Source: Eudorina sp. 2006-703-Eu-15 (lineage: Eukaryota; Chlorophyta; Chlorophyceae; Chlamydomonadales; Volvocaceae). Taken from it: a stretch of DNA of 64,000 nucleotides. The position numbers and the translations under genes are program-made. Below, piece after piece: positions 21,901-34,000 of the stretch. The notes under the pieces are model-generated. The model was given only the letters and a program-made list of their open reading frames with translations, searched no databases and was not told the DNA's origin. The stretch spans positions 682,001-746,000 of the forward strand of contig BDSI01000021.1 of assembly GCA_003117195.1 (NCBI GenBank). The letters are read 5' to 3'. Numbering within the stretch: position 1 is the first letter of the stretch; each line of letters opens with the position of its first letter.

Positions 21901-24900
21901 GCCTTGCCAACGCCAACACACGCCCCCCTGATGCCGCGGCAACCGGACCTGTAGGACGAAGGTGGTCAGGCTCCACACGTGTACGGAGCCCGCGGCCGTC
22001 GCCGCCGCCAGGAAGGCCTGGTTGGGACTGATAGCCAGCGACGCCACCTCAGCCAGCTCCGGAACCTCCAGCTCCCGCAGAGGCGCCGCACCGTACGACT
22101 TGGCTGTGGGCACATGTGGGTCGACCCGGGGGGCAAGCGGGGTTACCGCTGCAGCGGAGGTCCGGCGCACTGCCTGTACAGCAGATGATTTTGCCGGACT
22201 GAACACGACCCAACCACAGCATGCCGGGCATACGCCAAGCCGCTTACAACGTCGCCTGTGCCCAGCCCAGCCCAAGAGCCCATCCAGCCCATGCCCAGCC
22301 CCTCCTTTGCACCACTGCACTCCCCTCCAATCACTTCTTCATCTTTCCCTTTGCCGAGCCCCAGCCACTCCTTACCGTTCCATACGTAGACCTCGCCCAC
22401 GCGGCTGGCCGTGACCAGCAAGTCGCTCCTTTCGCTGAAGAGCAGCCCGGTCACAAAGTCGGTGTGCGCGTTCAGAATCGCGACCACAAGTCCCCTCCGC
22501 ATGTCGGTAACGACCACGACCCCGTCACGGCCCGCTGAGGCCACCTGCGCGCCGTCGGGCCGCATGACCAGCTGCTCCACCGGGCACATCTGCGCAGCCG
22601 GAAGGGGGCCGGCATTACGAGTGCGATTTGGGTCAGCTGCCAACTTGCCATCCCCCGTTGCTTACGACACGCAGCCCCGAATCCTTACCATATAGACAGT
22701 CGGCGTGAGGCAAAACTCTAGGACGAGCTAAACCGCCATTGGTTCCATGCCTGAGTTGCAACGGTTGAGGATTAGCCGAGGTTCGCCGGCCGACATGTCC
22801 CACCCACACTGCTTTTTGAAACACGGCATCTGACCCAAATAGAGTGCGCAGCAGCAGCTTCCGCCAGCGGTGACTGTAGTACGGTTTGGGTCGGGCGGGT
22901 CTCTTCTCTAAACACCGACAGTACGACCAACAGTACGACCACGGCACACCGGGTTACCTGTTTCGAGTGCGTCCAAGTGACGCTTGCAGCCAGGCCCGGC
23001 CCGTCGCACACATTCCAGCACCGCAGGCAGCCGTCCTTGTAGCCCACCACGAGACTGCTGCCGTCGGGCGACGGCGCAACGCAGCAGACCAGGTCCGAGT
23101 GCTGCCGGAGCACCTCGAAGGCGCGAGCAGCGTCCAGAAACCACAGCAGCGCGTGGCCCTCCGTGTCGACGGTGAGCGCTCGCGTGCCGTCGGCGTTCAC
23201 GTCCACATAGGCGATCGGGCTCGCGTGCGCTTGCAGCCTCATGACGCAGGCGCTGTCCGCCAGAGCCCACACCAGCACCGTGCCCTCGCTGTCGCCGCTG
23301 ACCGCCACCTCGCCGTCGTCGCTGATCTGCAGTGCGCGACGTGATCGGGGAAAGCGGAGGGAGGGGGATGTGTACATTTACCAGCGGGCGTGTGGCACCC
23401 GGCCGGAATGGATCAGGGAGACGGTGCTCCCGTGTGCCGCAGCACCAGTTTTACTGCGTGCCTTCGTTGTGCCCCATAAACCGGGCATCAAGGCCAGGAG
23501 CACCATACGGGGAAAAGGAGCGGACCGACAAGGCTCGCACGACGATGTGGAAACGTACATCATTCGGTTCTTACCTTGCAAAACATGACATCGCTGGCAT
23601 GTCCCTGCAGGGTCGTCCGCATCATCCCGGTGTCGCTCTCCCAAACGTGTATAAGGTCGTCGCGACCCGCGGTAATGAACAGTGACGAGTCATTGCTAAA
23701 GTCTGCGTGCGTGACCGCTCCGTTGCAGACCTGAGGCAGGAACGAGGGAAACGACACAAGCAAGTTCTTCACCAGTGCGAAACCGTATTATAACGACCAA
23801 CTTGCCATGCGTGCTTCCGAAACGCAAGTCAGTACCCTTTTCTTCTCAAAATTCATTAGAAAGCTTTACCAGCAAGCCTTACCTTCTAACCATGCCCGAC
23901 AAGAAACAAGAAAATGCGCCCAAATGAGCTGCAAAATATGCTTTTCAAATGCGTTGGTAATTAACAAACGGCAAACAGTAAAAAACGCTGTCAGGAGAGT
24001 GTCCGCCGTGTTTCCAAATACGAACAAACGGACGTGCAAAACGCCCATGCAAATGTTTTACACACACTTGGTCCTTCACATAACTAATATTACCCCCAGA
24101 ACCCCCAAAACCTCGCCAGTTATGTAATTTCGGAATGACTTCCAGGGCAGCAACCTGACACGGCGGCAGGGGCTTCCATATATTCATGCAGAATGTTTGG
24201 GTGCCAGTGCAAGAATGTCACAGCTATGCGCAAATACTTCAGGAACGACAGGTGTGTCCCAGATCGGATCGGAGTGCTGTTCCGGATGGAAATCTCCGGT
24301 CCGCCCCAGACTCACCAATAGGGGTATATGCGTATCCGTGTCGAGGTGGTACAACACCAGATTGATCCCATACACTTGCTCCTGAATGTAGAGCATCACC
24401 TGCGCACCAGTCCCATGAGCACAGCTGAATTAAATTGATGCCACGTCATTACCTCATGCCATCCGCACTGACCTCACCATAACGATCTCAACAGCCCACG
24501 GTCTCGACAACCCAAATGCCAGATAGCCAATGCAAAGTTCAATGGCCGACTTACCCCGACCACGTAAGGCCTCTTATCCGCGAGTGCCCTCCCCGGTCAA
24601 ACTCCAAAATCCCACCGGTACCTTCCGGTTCTCGTACTACTACCGTAACCTTCGCGTTCGATAACCCCAAACTTCTACCCAGCAAAGCGCAAACCAACAC
24701 GCACCCCACACTCCAGCCTCCGTTCATTTGCTTCCATTTACTGGCGTTGATCCCGGGAACCTTGCATTCTCTGGCCACCTAAGCCATCTCGGTTCCGCAC
24801 CCTTCCCGAAGCTCTCACCTTTGTCCCGTCCGGGCTGATAACATAGCACGCCCGGTTGCGCGACTCCGCGACCTCTTCATACAGCTGGGATGTCTGGACG

Positions 24901-26873
24901 CTGCCGGTCCGCGTGCTCAACAGCACAAGCCCGCAATCGTCGCCAGCGCAGGAGATGACCGAGTCCCCGTTGGCGCTGAAGCCGCACCTTTTGCTGATGT
25001 GCCCCGTGTCGTATCGTCGCAGCATCCTCGCTGCGCACACGCACAGCCCGTACAGCAATCCGGCAAGTTATGTGAATCTTGAGGACAGACCACGTCGCCC
25101 AGCCCTCGCCAGCATAACCCAGCCCCGTGCCAGGGTGGGCGTCCGCCCGGAACATCTCCGACCAGCACGTCCCCATCTGCGCCCCGCATGATGTATCCAG
25201 GCCTACAGCCTAAATCAGCTGCTCACACTGCCTCCGCGAAACCTGCTCGACTGTGAATCCTAAATGCGTCGCTCCCGGGATGCCACATCCAAAAGCCGAT
25301 AGAGGCTCAAAGCACGAGTACGCTGTGTGATCATCACCGCGCGGAACTGTGCCCAGCCGATTACTGAACGCACGCAAGCTTACCTTCGGTGATATCCCAG
25401 AGCTCTAGTTGACCCTCGTCGTCGCACGACAGCAGGGTCTGGCAGTCGCGGCTGAACACCACGTGCGCCAGCGGCTCCGCGCCCACATCTAGCATGTTAA
25501 CGAGATGCTTGTTGGCAGTCAGCCACACGTACACCTGCGGCGCAAGCCGAGCGCAGGCGCCGTGCAACAGACCCCTGCCCTTCAGCAACTCGAACAGTCT
25601 GCGCCGGAACTGGACCCACTCACAAACCATGTCTCCCATTGGAGAAACCCACTCGTGTTGCTGCCCAGAGAGTTAAACCGCATGCAGCGCGCCATGCCTA
25701 AAAACCTGTCCCCGTGACGGGCATGTCCGATACACACACATATACATATATACTCAGTTATCTTATATACATAAATACGTGGTTTCGGCCAGTCTGGATC
25801 GTGCCACGTGGCTGCCAGCCTCTTGTCCTGGAACATTTCGGCCTGAGATGCCCTTTCGCCATCCCTCAGGTCGCAATGACACGTCGTCGAGCCGCTACAC
25901 ACAACCCTATCTCAATCACACTGTTCACCCAGGAACTCTTCGCTCGTTACGCAGTGTCCAAAGCGCCAACGTGAGATCCATGGCACAGCCGCACAGGTCC
26001 GCAGCGCCCACCTTGCAGTCCTCCGTGGCGACGGCCACCCGAGTGCCATCCGTATTGAATGTGGCATACCGCACAGCGCCGGGGTTCGGCGCCGCCATTG
26101 TCACCACGAGCACGCCGTCGTCGGCTGACAGCAGCTTGACGTCCGTGCCGTACCCCCAGCGCATGACGTAGGCTCCATCCGGCGAGAAGCCCACTCCCTG
26201 TGCGTGGAGAATAACATGGAGACGTTTGTAATATCCCCCAAATCATTACACTATGCTAACACCCCCGTATGAAGTCCTCGCTCGTGGCTTGCCACCGTTG
26301 ACCATCTTGCCGGCTAGCCAGGCAGAGGAAAATTTCGCCGAACGACTCGAACCGCCCAGATGCGCCCCCGAGGCGCCCACGCGGCTGTTTGTGAATGCCA
26401 CCGAGAACACTCATGTAGCTGCTGCGCGCACCATGGGCTCCAACAAGGGCGGTACTGACCTTGCCCGGCGTAGGGTTCGGCGCGAAGAAGTACGTTGACA
26501 AGCTGCCCATCCGCGTCTGCAAGCTGGGCCCCGTCTGGCTCGCTGCTTGCTGGAACATGATGCTGCGCTTTCGCAGCTGAAGGTCCTTGACGGCTGTGAC
26601 AACGTCCGCCGTTGTGCCGTTCGCCGCCCCGGGCGCCAGCAGGCCGCCATGCATGATGCTGTGAGAACGGCCCCACAGTGATCCACCGTTCGCTCCGCCA
26701 TCTTTCGGGCCAAGGCTGTTAGTGCCCGCGAGGCCGATGACGAGGTTGCTGCTGGTCCGCGGGACTCCGCCACGGAAGCTTGTCGCCCCAAGCGATCCCG
26801 GTCGACTGACAGGGTTCTGCGAGACCTTCGGGCTCTCCGCGGTATCTCCTGAGCTCAGGTCTGTGTGCGGCAT
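9919..26873 (-). CDS. Giant WD40-ankyrin-TRP channel protein
   Basis: Predicted six-TM cation channel of TRP type (TRPV-like S6, MLNMIITLMADIYQKV) with a very large cytoplasmic N-terminal part. Twenty-seven exons join in phase: 26873-26460, 26197-26012, 25534-25384, 25030-24819, 24399-24316, 23730-23575, 23326-22958, 22589-22376, 22148-21949, 21648-21466, 21132-21039, 20722-20424, 20191-20039, 19737-19453, 19308-19045, 18773-18657, 18251-16698, 16238-16086, 15785-15603, 15182-15039, 14783-14643, 14243-14118, 13747-13323, 12923-12779, 12429-12303, 11966-11834, 11557-9919. The product is 2716 aa. About 20 WD40 blades occupy residues 140-1140. Ankyrin-like segments lie near 1165-1200 (GWTILMHAVANS), 1700-1757 and 1806-1850. 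S1-S5 lie at about 1868-2032, the pore loop at about 2054-2070 (FPNALLNVYLVMFSIGD) and S6 at about 2085-2117. The tail is Gly/Ser-rich with a short Leu-rich coil (RLERLERAVNRLSANLD). ATG 26873 is the first in-frame start. Ligand and location are unknown; a flagellar or plasma-membrane role would be a guess. Confidence 0.85.
16566..16614. other. Two adjacent perfect hairpins in TRP gene intron 17
   Basis: Stem 1 is TTCCCCATTCT / AGAATGGGGAA (11 bp, 2-nt loop) at 16566-16589. Stem 2 is GTTTGGAAC / GTTCCAAAC (9 bp, 3-nt loop) at 16594-16614. Both sit in the intron between exons 17 and 18. Confidence 0.85.
17464..17537 (-). repeat. 24-bp coding minisatellite (RERAGTPT x3)
   Basis: Three near-identical 24-bp units in the large exon 17 encode consecutive RERAGTPT octapeptides in the low-complexity linker between WD40/ankyrin and the channel. 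The T-P dipeptides are potential proline-directed phosphorylation sites; this is an inference only. Confidence 0.85.
19738..19758. repeat. CA-rich tract directly at a splice acceptor
   Basis: The array of CA units abuts the acceptor of TRP gene exon 14 (exon starts at 19737). On the transcribed strand the intron therefore ends in GT repeats followed by TAG. Confidence 0.75.
22883..22905 (+). repeat. Dispersed repeat C, copy 1 (in TRP gene intron 7)
   Basis: A 23-nt block beginning GGTTTGGGTCGGGCGGGTCT is identical to 48409-48431. A second shared block, GAAACACGG(C/T)ATCTG, lies about 65 nt upstream at 22818 and, in the other locus, downstream at 48627, in reversed order. This looks like fragments of a short mobile repeat inserted in the intron. 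Confidence 0.6.
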
Positions 26874-28031
26874 TTTGGAAGGAAGGAACCTTTACGGACG
26901 AGGGAAGGAGTTGACCTGCCATTACTGTGCTCACGAAAGGAATGCTGATTTAATAACATGTCCAGTGGCACCTCTGCTCTCCATGGCCTCGTAACCTTAG
27001 GCAGGACTTTCCCACCCTGAAGCCTGCTTCACGTCTGCTACCTCCCAGGGCATCTCTGAGGTATGGCAAAGTGGCAATACATTACTGCCCTCGTTACGGA
27101 AAGCATGGCGACGCCCAGAAAAGCCAAGAGCCGCACTAGCTACACGTGAGTAAAAGCGGACGCTGCCCTCACCATTGCCCGATGGAGACGCTTTGCGCAA
27201 AACTGACGTCCAGCTAAGTTTGGTTGTTGGCCCGGGGCGCCGAGGCCCCGGGTCGTCGTCTGCAGAACAATGCGGAACTTTGAGGGACCCTCCAAGCGAA
27301 CCAGGCCATCATGCGGACTACGCCCGTGACCTTGTATATCTTGGTAACAGGATCCCACAACGGCCTCTGTTTGCAAAGAAACGTGCAAGCGCGTAGAGCG
27401 CTCGCAAGCGAGGCGAAGGGCCATTTACCTGCCATCCCCGGCGACGACGGCCAAGCCAGCAGCTGTTAACTCCAGCTTAACATTGCGTATAATCCCCATG
27501 TCACCATGGGCCGTTCCATGGCCGGAAGACGCGCTACCGGCTGGGCGCCCGAGAAGTTCGTGTGCAGTTCCCCGTCTGAACTTCTGTCAAATCGACTAGG
27601 CACAAGATTCACTACAATCCGTGCTGTTGTATTCTGCCTAATGCAAGTTCAGGAAGCAGTGTGCTCGACGGTCACCACGCTTAGAAATAAATACAGGGTT
27701 CCCCATGTATAGTCGAATTCACAAGGCGCAAATCATACATGCCTTTTCGGTCGCTCACCAATGCGGAGGCTCTGAGAGGGCAGTAAGGGAAACGGAGAGA
27801 GTACGGCAGCGTACGATCCAGCGTTTAGGTACGCTTACAGCTTTGATAATGCCTTATTGTTATAAGGAACAGCTTTCTTCATGTTCAGGTGGAAAACTCT
27901 TTCCAATGTAGCATCATGTCAGCAAGTCAATGTCGTTGTAGTCGTGGTTTGAGGTGTCTTCCCACCACTTTGGGGAGTGGCATGACTCCCAAGAGCAGCA
28001 GAAACACGCTTGCATTGCCGCGGCAATACAG
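26874..28031. promoter_or_regulatory. 1.16 kb divergent region between TRP gene and calpain A
   Basis: The two genes are transcribed away from each other from here, so promoters and 5' UTRs of both should lie within it. No further gene, RNA or clear regulatory motif is recognisable. An in-frame upstream ATG for calpain A exists at 27954. Confidence 0.4.
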
Positions 28032-31000
28032 ATGAAGCCAGGCATAGCCTCGACTGCGCAAGAAGAAGTTGACCGTGGGGGCTGCAACCTCACGCGGTGG
28101 AAATGCATCGGCAAGGCGGTCTTCTGGCCAGTAATCCTGCTCGTACAGGCGATAAGGTGGGGCGTCCTGCGCTCGTCTACCTAATGAAAAAGCTTTCGAC
28201 CGGGGTGGCGTCCGTACACTTGAGGTATCTGACAGGGCAAAGCTGGGTCGCAAATCGGTGCGTATGAATCCACACACAATACAGCTGGGCCATCTGCACG
28301 ACGCGTAGCCCACGGTTGTGCAAACGCCCCGCTGTTAGCAAGCACATATGTGCGTCATGGGATTGGGCGGCTCGCGCGGGTTTCTCGCTGAACACATGTG
28401 TGCTATGCCCCACCTTCGACACACTCTACACAGTTCAGACCGGCTGCTGCAAGCGCAGCGCCAACCCCGCCCGCACCCCCTCGACCGTATGGCTGGATTG
28501 ACAGGAGGGTGCCTTCTTGTTGAGTCCATCGGGCCACCGGGGACCCCGGGGGTGTCCTCAGCGTCGCCGACCTTCTGTGAACCTCACCCGGCGCATCAAT
28601 GCCCTCCAGGATCTACCTCCTGGGATGCATCTGGGTGTACATCGCGCGCCTTGGCCGCGGCATCCTTTGCGGCATGTGCGTGTGCTGCCACTGCACGTAC
28701 AAGGACAAGTCCTTCCCGCACAGCCACGCGGCCATCGGCGCATGGAAGGACAAGAGCCCCCAGCAGATCGACGCCGAGGTGCAGTGGTGGGTGGGTGGGT
28801 GGGTGGATGCGTGGGTGGGATGGATGAGGTCCGGTGGTCCGAGGACGGCGAGGGGACGCTCTCCTCCGGCGCAGGTCCCTCGCTGGGCGTGTGGGGCAGG
28901 CCCTGCGTTGGGGTGGGTGGCACTTCGGGTGGGTGCCTCACCTTCATGTCTCGCTTGGAGGCATCGGGTGGGCGCTTGCGGCGCGCGGAGCGGCAGCGTG
29001 TGGCAGCACGAGTGCGGCTTCACGGGCAGCGCTCGTCGGCTTTCCGATTTGGGTTTTCATGGAGGTCTGGGCAGCCGCGAGAAAAGGAGGAGTTCAGCTC
29101 GACGGTTGATGCAGCTAGCAGCACGCCTACGCGATTTAGGTGTGGTAAGGGAGGGGTGACAGGGAGGGTGGCGCATGCGTGTCTCCACGATGGCCGATCG
29201 GGGCAGGAGGGTAGGGGACGGCGCTGCCGCGGGGCTGGCTGCCGCAGGGCCCTGTGGCGGACCGGTCAGCCCCGCCCCCGGCTTTCGGGTTTTCTTGGAT
29301 CATTTGAGGCCCCCTGATCCCGCTCGCGTATGACATGGCCCCCCCTACAAAATGTCATGGCGTGTCCGCTACCTCAGGCGGCGAATTGCCGAGATTGTGG
29401 CCGCGAGCAGCAGGACGGGGGCGAGGCTGTTTGCAGGTACGGCAGGGGGCTGACGGATGGGGCTGGAGGGCTTGGCTGACGAGCAGGTCTGACGCGCCTG
29501 GGAATGGAGAAAACGGTCGTCAGGGAAACCGCCGGGGGGAACCATGCGCCTTGAAGCCTGCGTGCTTGTAACCAGGAGGTGCAGGCTTGGTGGGAGGGGA
29601 CTGGAATGTCGTTCAAACTACCTTGTGCGAGTGTCCACTCATATGGCCTGCGAGCAAGCCGGAGCCGGACCCGGCTGCCACTGCCACACTTGTTGCCGCT
29701 GTTGAGCAGCGGCGTTATAAGCACCCGACGTTCAGCTCGTGTGGGAATGCGGGTGCATGGGTGTGGCCAGAGACACTCATGGACCCTAGGGGGAAGTCAT
29801 GGACTCTAGGGGGACGTTATGGACTTTAGGGGGACTGCTTGACCGGTACCGCTCCGCCCGACCCCCGCCGCCGCAGACAAGATCGAGCCCTCGGACATCT
29901 GTCAGGGCGGTCTGGGAGACTGCTGGCTCATGTCCGCCCTGGCATGCCTCGCAAACCAGGAGGGAGCCGTGCAGCAGGTACCGACGGGGGGGTTGTGCCT
30001 GGGGCGGCTCTGCCCTGGGTCGAGCGGCCTGGTCGGGTTTGCGGCGTGGGTTGTAACCTTAGCTGGGACAGGGGATGCTGTTCAGCAGGCCTTGTGGCTG
30101 CTGGCAAGCGAACCAGGTTATGGGAAAAGGGCTCTGGGGTTTTATCGTTGGAAGGGACAGCTGACGGGCGCAGACTGCGGAACGCCCTCTGCCGCCTCAT
30201 GGGTTCTCCCACACAGGGCTCTCCGGCACCGCATCGCCCCGACCTGGGTCTCCCCCGGCCGTGTGCCGACAGGTGTTTCAGACCAAGGAGTACAACGCGT
30301 ACGGCAAGTACAAAGTGAAGCTGTACAACGCGCCCAAGGAGGCATGGGTGACCATCACCGTGGACGACTGGTGAGGTCGCGCGCCCTTGGTCGGTAGCGG
30401 CACCGGTGCCGGCGTAGGCAGAGAGTTGAACACGAAAGAATTCAAAATGGTCGGAGGGGCCGGGCCTTGCTTTGGTCGGCCGACTTTACTTCGAGTCGAC
30501 TGGTCAATCCTGTCACCATCGCCATCCCACCGCTGCTACTTGCTCAAACGCGGGCGTTGGGGCTGAAGGCGCCCGGGCCCACTTCTTCACTGCCCCAGTC
30601 AAGCGGCTGTGCGGCTGACGGCACCTGGGGGCATGTGTACTCGTGCAGGATCCCTTGCGGACAGGACGGCAAGCCCGTCTTCGCCAAGCCCAACGGCGAC
30701 GAGGCGTGGGTGCTGCTGCTGGAGAAGGCGATGGCGAAATTCAAGGTGGGGAGGTCGTTGAGGTTCAACTCACGAACCGATTTCACTGAATCACATCATT
30801 TCCCTTTCCGGATTGGTGCATTGGTGCATCGAGGGAAGGGGGGATGAGGCGTGGAGGCGGGACCGAGAGGGATGTGTGCGGGATGGAGTATCGAGGCCGC
30901 TGGTCGCCACGAGTCGCAAGCTGTGCAGACGCGCGCCTTAGGTAGGTGCCGCGAGGAGTCCAGTCCTTCTGATGCCGCGTTGAGGGTGCTGAGACCGACG

Positions 31001-34000
31001 GATGGGGCTCACGTGCGTTGACCCGTTGGCCTTCAGGGCAGCTACGGCAACCTGGACGGCGGCAGCACGATGTGGGCTCTCGAGTGCCTCACCGGGGACT
31101 ACGTGTTCAAGTTCAACATGGACGTCAAGGTACGGTGCGCCGTCCGTGGTACGGCGGCACGCTCCGCCCCGCCCGCCTGTTGAGGCCTGCCCCCTCAACA
31201 GGCACGCATTGGCCAGCGTCGCGTGCGTGCCGCGCATGGCCGCTAGTGCGCCCCCTTGAGCTGCGAGGTGCCTCCTCAAATGACGGACTCTCCGGGCTGC
31301 GGTGGCGTGCCGCAGAGCTTGCCATACCAGAAGTGAAAGGATGCCGTGGACCCCACCGAGTCTCTCTTGCCATACACGCGTTTACAGTGCATGTGATTTA
31401 CGAGTCAGGTCCACTTTGGGACGTTTACAACCTCTCATTGCGTTAGGCAAGACCCTGTCATTGGTCAAAGGGGCCAGGGCGGTGAGGCTCGATGGGCCCT
31501 AACGCCGCGTCCAGCAGCAGGGAGGCCAACACTGATAGGCACGGATCTGCGGTGCTACTACCGTACATGATTTTGCGGACGCCCCGTTCTTTCGGCTGTT
31601 TGGCAGACGGGCAAATGGCGGCGGCTGGACATCGTTCACAAGCCCAAAGCCGACGGGGCTGGCTACGACGTGATGCTGCAGCCCTCGGATGACGAGCTGG
31701 ACAGCGACGGCATGTTCAATGTGGGTTTCTTGGCGCGGCACTGGACATCGGCCTGAATGGGCAAGGTTGCAGTGCATCCCACGCGTCACCACCGATGACA
31801 CAGCACATACCGCGGGGTGCAGCTGTTGGTGGGGGTCGAGTGAACGCGCTGAAAAGAGTGGACCACCGGGCTGGCTGACCAGCACTTCGCGGGTGTGCCA
31901 GGGCAGGGCATTTATCTGGTGGCAAGTTCGGGGTAGAGCGGGCCGGGGCCAGGTTGACGCTGGGAAAAAAGAAAGGAAACACGAAAGGTACAGAAGGTTC
32001 AAAGTACCCGCTAACCAACAAAACTACTGGGCTCGGAGACGTCGCCAGCCTTCACGATGGCCGTCGCATGTTTTCCCTTCACAGAAACCGCATGGCTCTG
32101 CGCGGCTGTGAGAAAGGTCCGCAATCTTGACATTTCGTTATAAGGCGACTACGAAAAGTGCAAAATTGGCCGAAAGCAAGGCAGCATCTGTGAATGTTCT
32201 CATCAAGGCATGAGCGAAACCAATGTTGTTTGCGATAATGCGGCGGACTTACGTGGAGCAGGTTTGGGCCAGGCGGCCTCGCGCGCGTGATGCTGCCTGA
32301 TTAAGATTCCCGTTACTAAGCGGATGCCGACAGCGTCTTCGACAATTAGAGTAAGGGATTATGTAAAATTGTATCGATAAAAACATTGTATGCCAAATGT
32401 TTGCACTGCAATTACTTTTCTGGTTAAGGTAGATTTGCAGATGACGGGACCTCAGGATTCACGGTTACAAGGGGGACCAACAACCTCAGCCTTAACCGGT
32501 AATTCGCATATGCCTCACGCATGTTCGTACACAAATCCCAAGATCAAGATTCAACATCCGCCCCATTTTTCCACCACTGCAACATCGGATCCAGGCGCAG
32601 CGCACTCGCCAGCTCGATTCCCACAGAAATCCGCAAACTCGCTCGCTCGCGGGCACAGCCACCTGCTTTCCCCGACGACGCCGGTGACAACTGACAACCA
32701 GCCCCTTGCCTCCAACATCACACAACTTGAGCTGGGGTTGAAGCGCTCCTCTGCCTCCAGCGCCAGGGACGTCGCGATGCCGGCATGGAAGCCCACGGCA
32801 GCTGGCAACCGTCCCCGTGGCCTGCTCGGCATCCCCCACATCCTACCGCCCCCTGCTCCACGGCATCCCGCCCCCCGCCTCACCCCCTCGCGCCGCACAC
32901 CGCAGACCATGCTGTTCTACAACCGCAAGCGCAGTTTCATCGCGGCGAGCTCCGGCAGCGGGAGCGACACCCAGGACGTCAACGGCATCGTGCAGGTCGG
33001 CTCCAGGGGGTCGCAGCGCAGCGCAGCGGCAGGAACCCTGGGGCTGTCCTGGGGAGAGATGCCACGTATGCCGTGTATACACAGTCCGTACACCGCACGC
33101 AGTGTGTGTCACAGATGTGTGCCCGTCCGTGTCGTCCCACCTTCAGGAGACAGATAGATGATGTCGTACAGGCTTCCGGCGGCGCCTCGTACATGCGCCT
33201 GCCTTGCTTCGTAGGGCAGGGTCCAGCGCCGATAGGTGCCCACCTGCGCACCTCATGCACGACCCCCGACAGGGTCACGCCTACGCCATTTGCAACGTCA
33301 AGCGGGTGGATCGGTTCCAGCTGGTGCAGCTGAGGTGCGCGGCAGCGTGCGGTGCGGGGACCCGCTGCGGTGTTGCTGCGGAGCGCCAATCGGTGCTACC
33401 TAGGCCCCACGTCGGAAGGAATGAAGTGGGGCGACGGGCGGGGGGTGCGTATCGGGGCACACACAAGGACGCTACACACGCCAGCGGGTCCCTCACCCAC
33501 TAACTAAGCACACGCCAGCGCTGCAGCTGCGGATTGACGTCCGTGACCGTACCAGGCTAGGACCCGCACGGGCCTGTGTGCGGCATGGCGAGGGAGCCGG
33601 AGTGGGGACAGGGGGGAGCCACGGACGAACACGCCGTGACCGCGCCCCCGACTCCCCTTCCTTCCCCTAGCTTTGCTGCCGCGTCGCCGTCAGGTGTGTG
33701 CGAGCGTGGTGGCTGGGGGGAGGGGTTATGTCGGCGTGTAAGAGAGAAAACTGAGCCGCGCGAAGCGAAGCGGTGCCGGTGTGGTGGGTCAACGGTGGGA
33801 CGCCCCTCGCAGGAACCCCTGGGGCACGTTTGAGTGGAAGGGCCCCTGGAGCGACGGCAGCCCGCTGTGGGACGAGAACCCCAAGGTGCGCCGCGCGCTG
33901 GACTTCCGCCCCGCGGACGACGGCACGTTCTGGATGGAGTGGAGGGACTTCTGCGAACATTACAAGTGCCTGGACTTCTGTGCCAGGTGCGTGTGCGTTT

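Noticed and set aside
27927..28313. Minus-strand frame ending ...PRLQRH with a fair acceptor
   Set aside because: It is antisense to calpain A exon 1 (28032-28156), which is supported by phase and by similarity to the start of calpain B. No upstream exons for the minus frame were found.
29585..29740. Possible calpain A exon reading LVGGDWNVVQTTLCECPLIW...HPTFSS
   Set aside because: It looked protein-like, but its phase does not suit the conserved donor after the EVQ-W codon. The segment 29378-29436 fits the phase and aligns with the matching exon of calpain B (RRI...TRLFAD).
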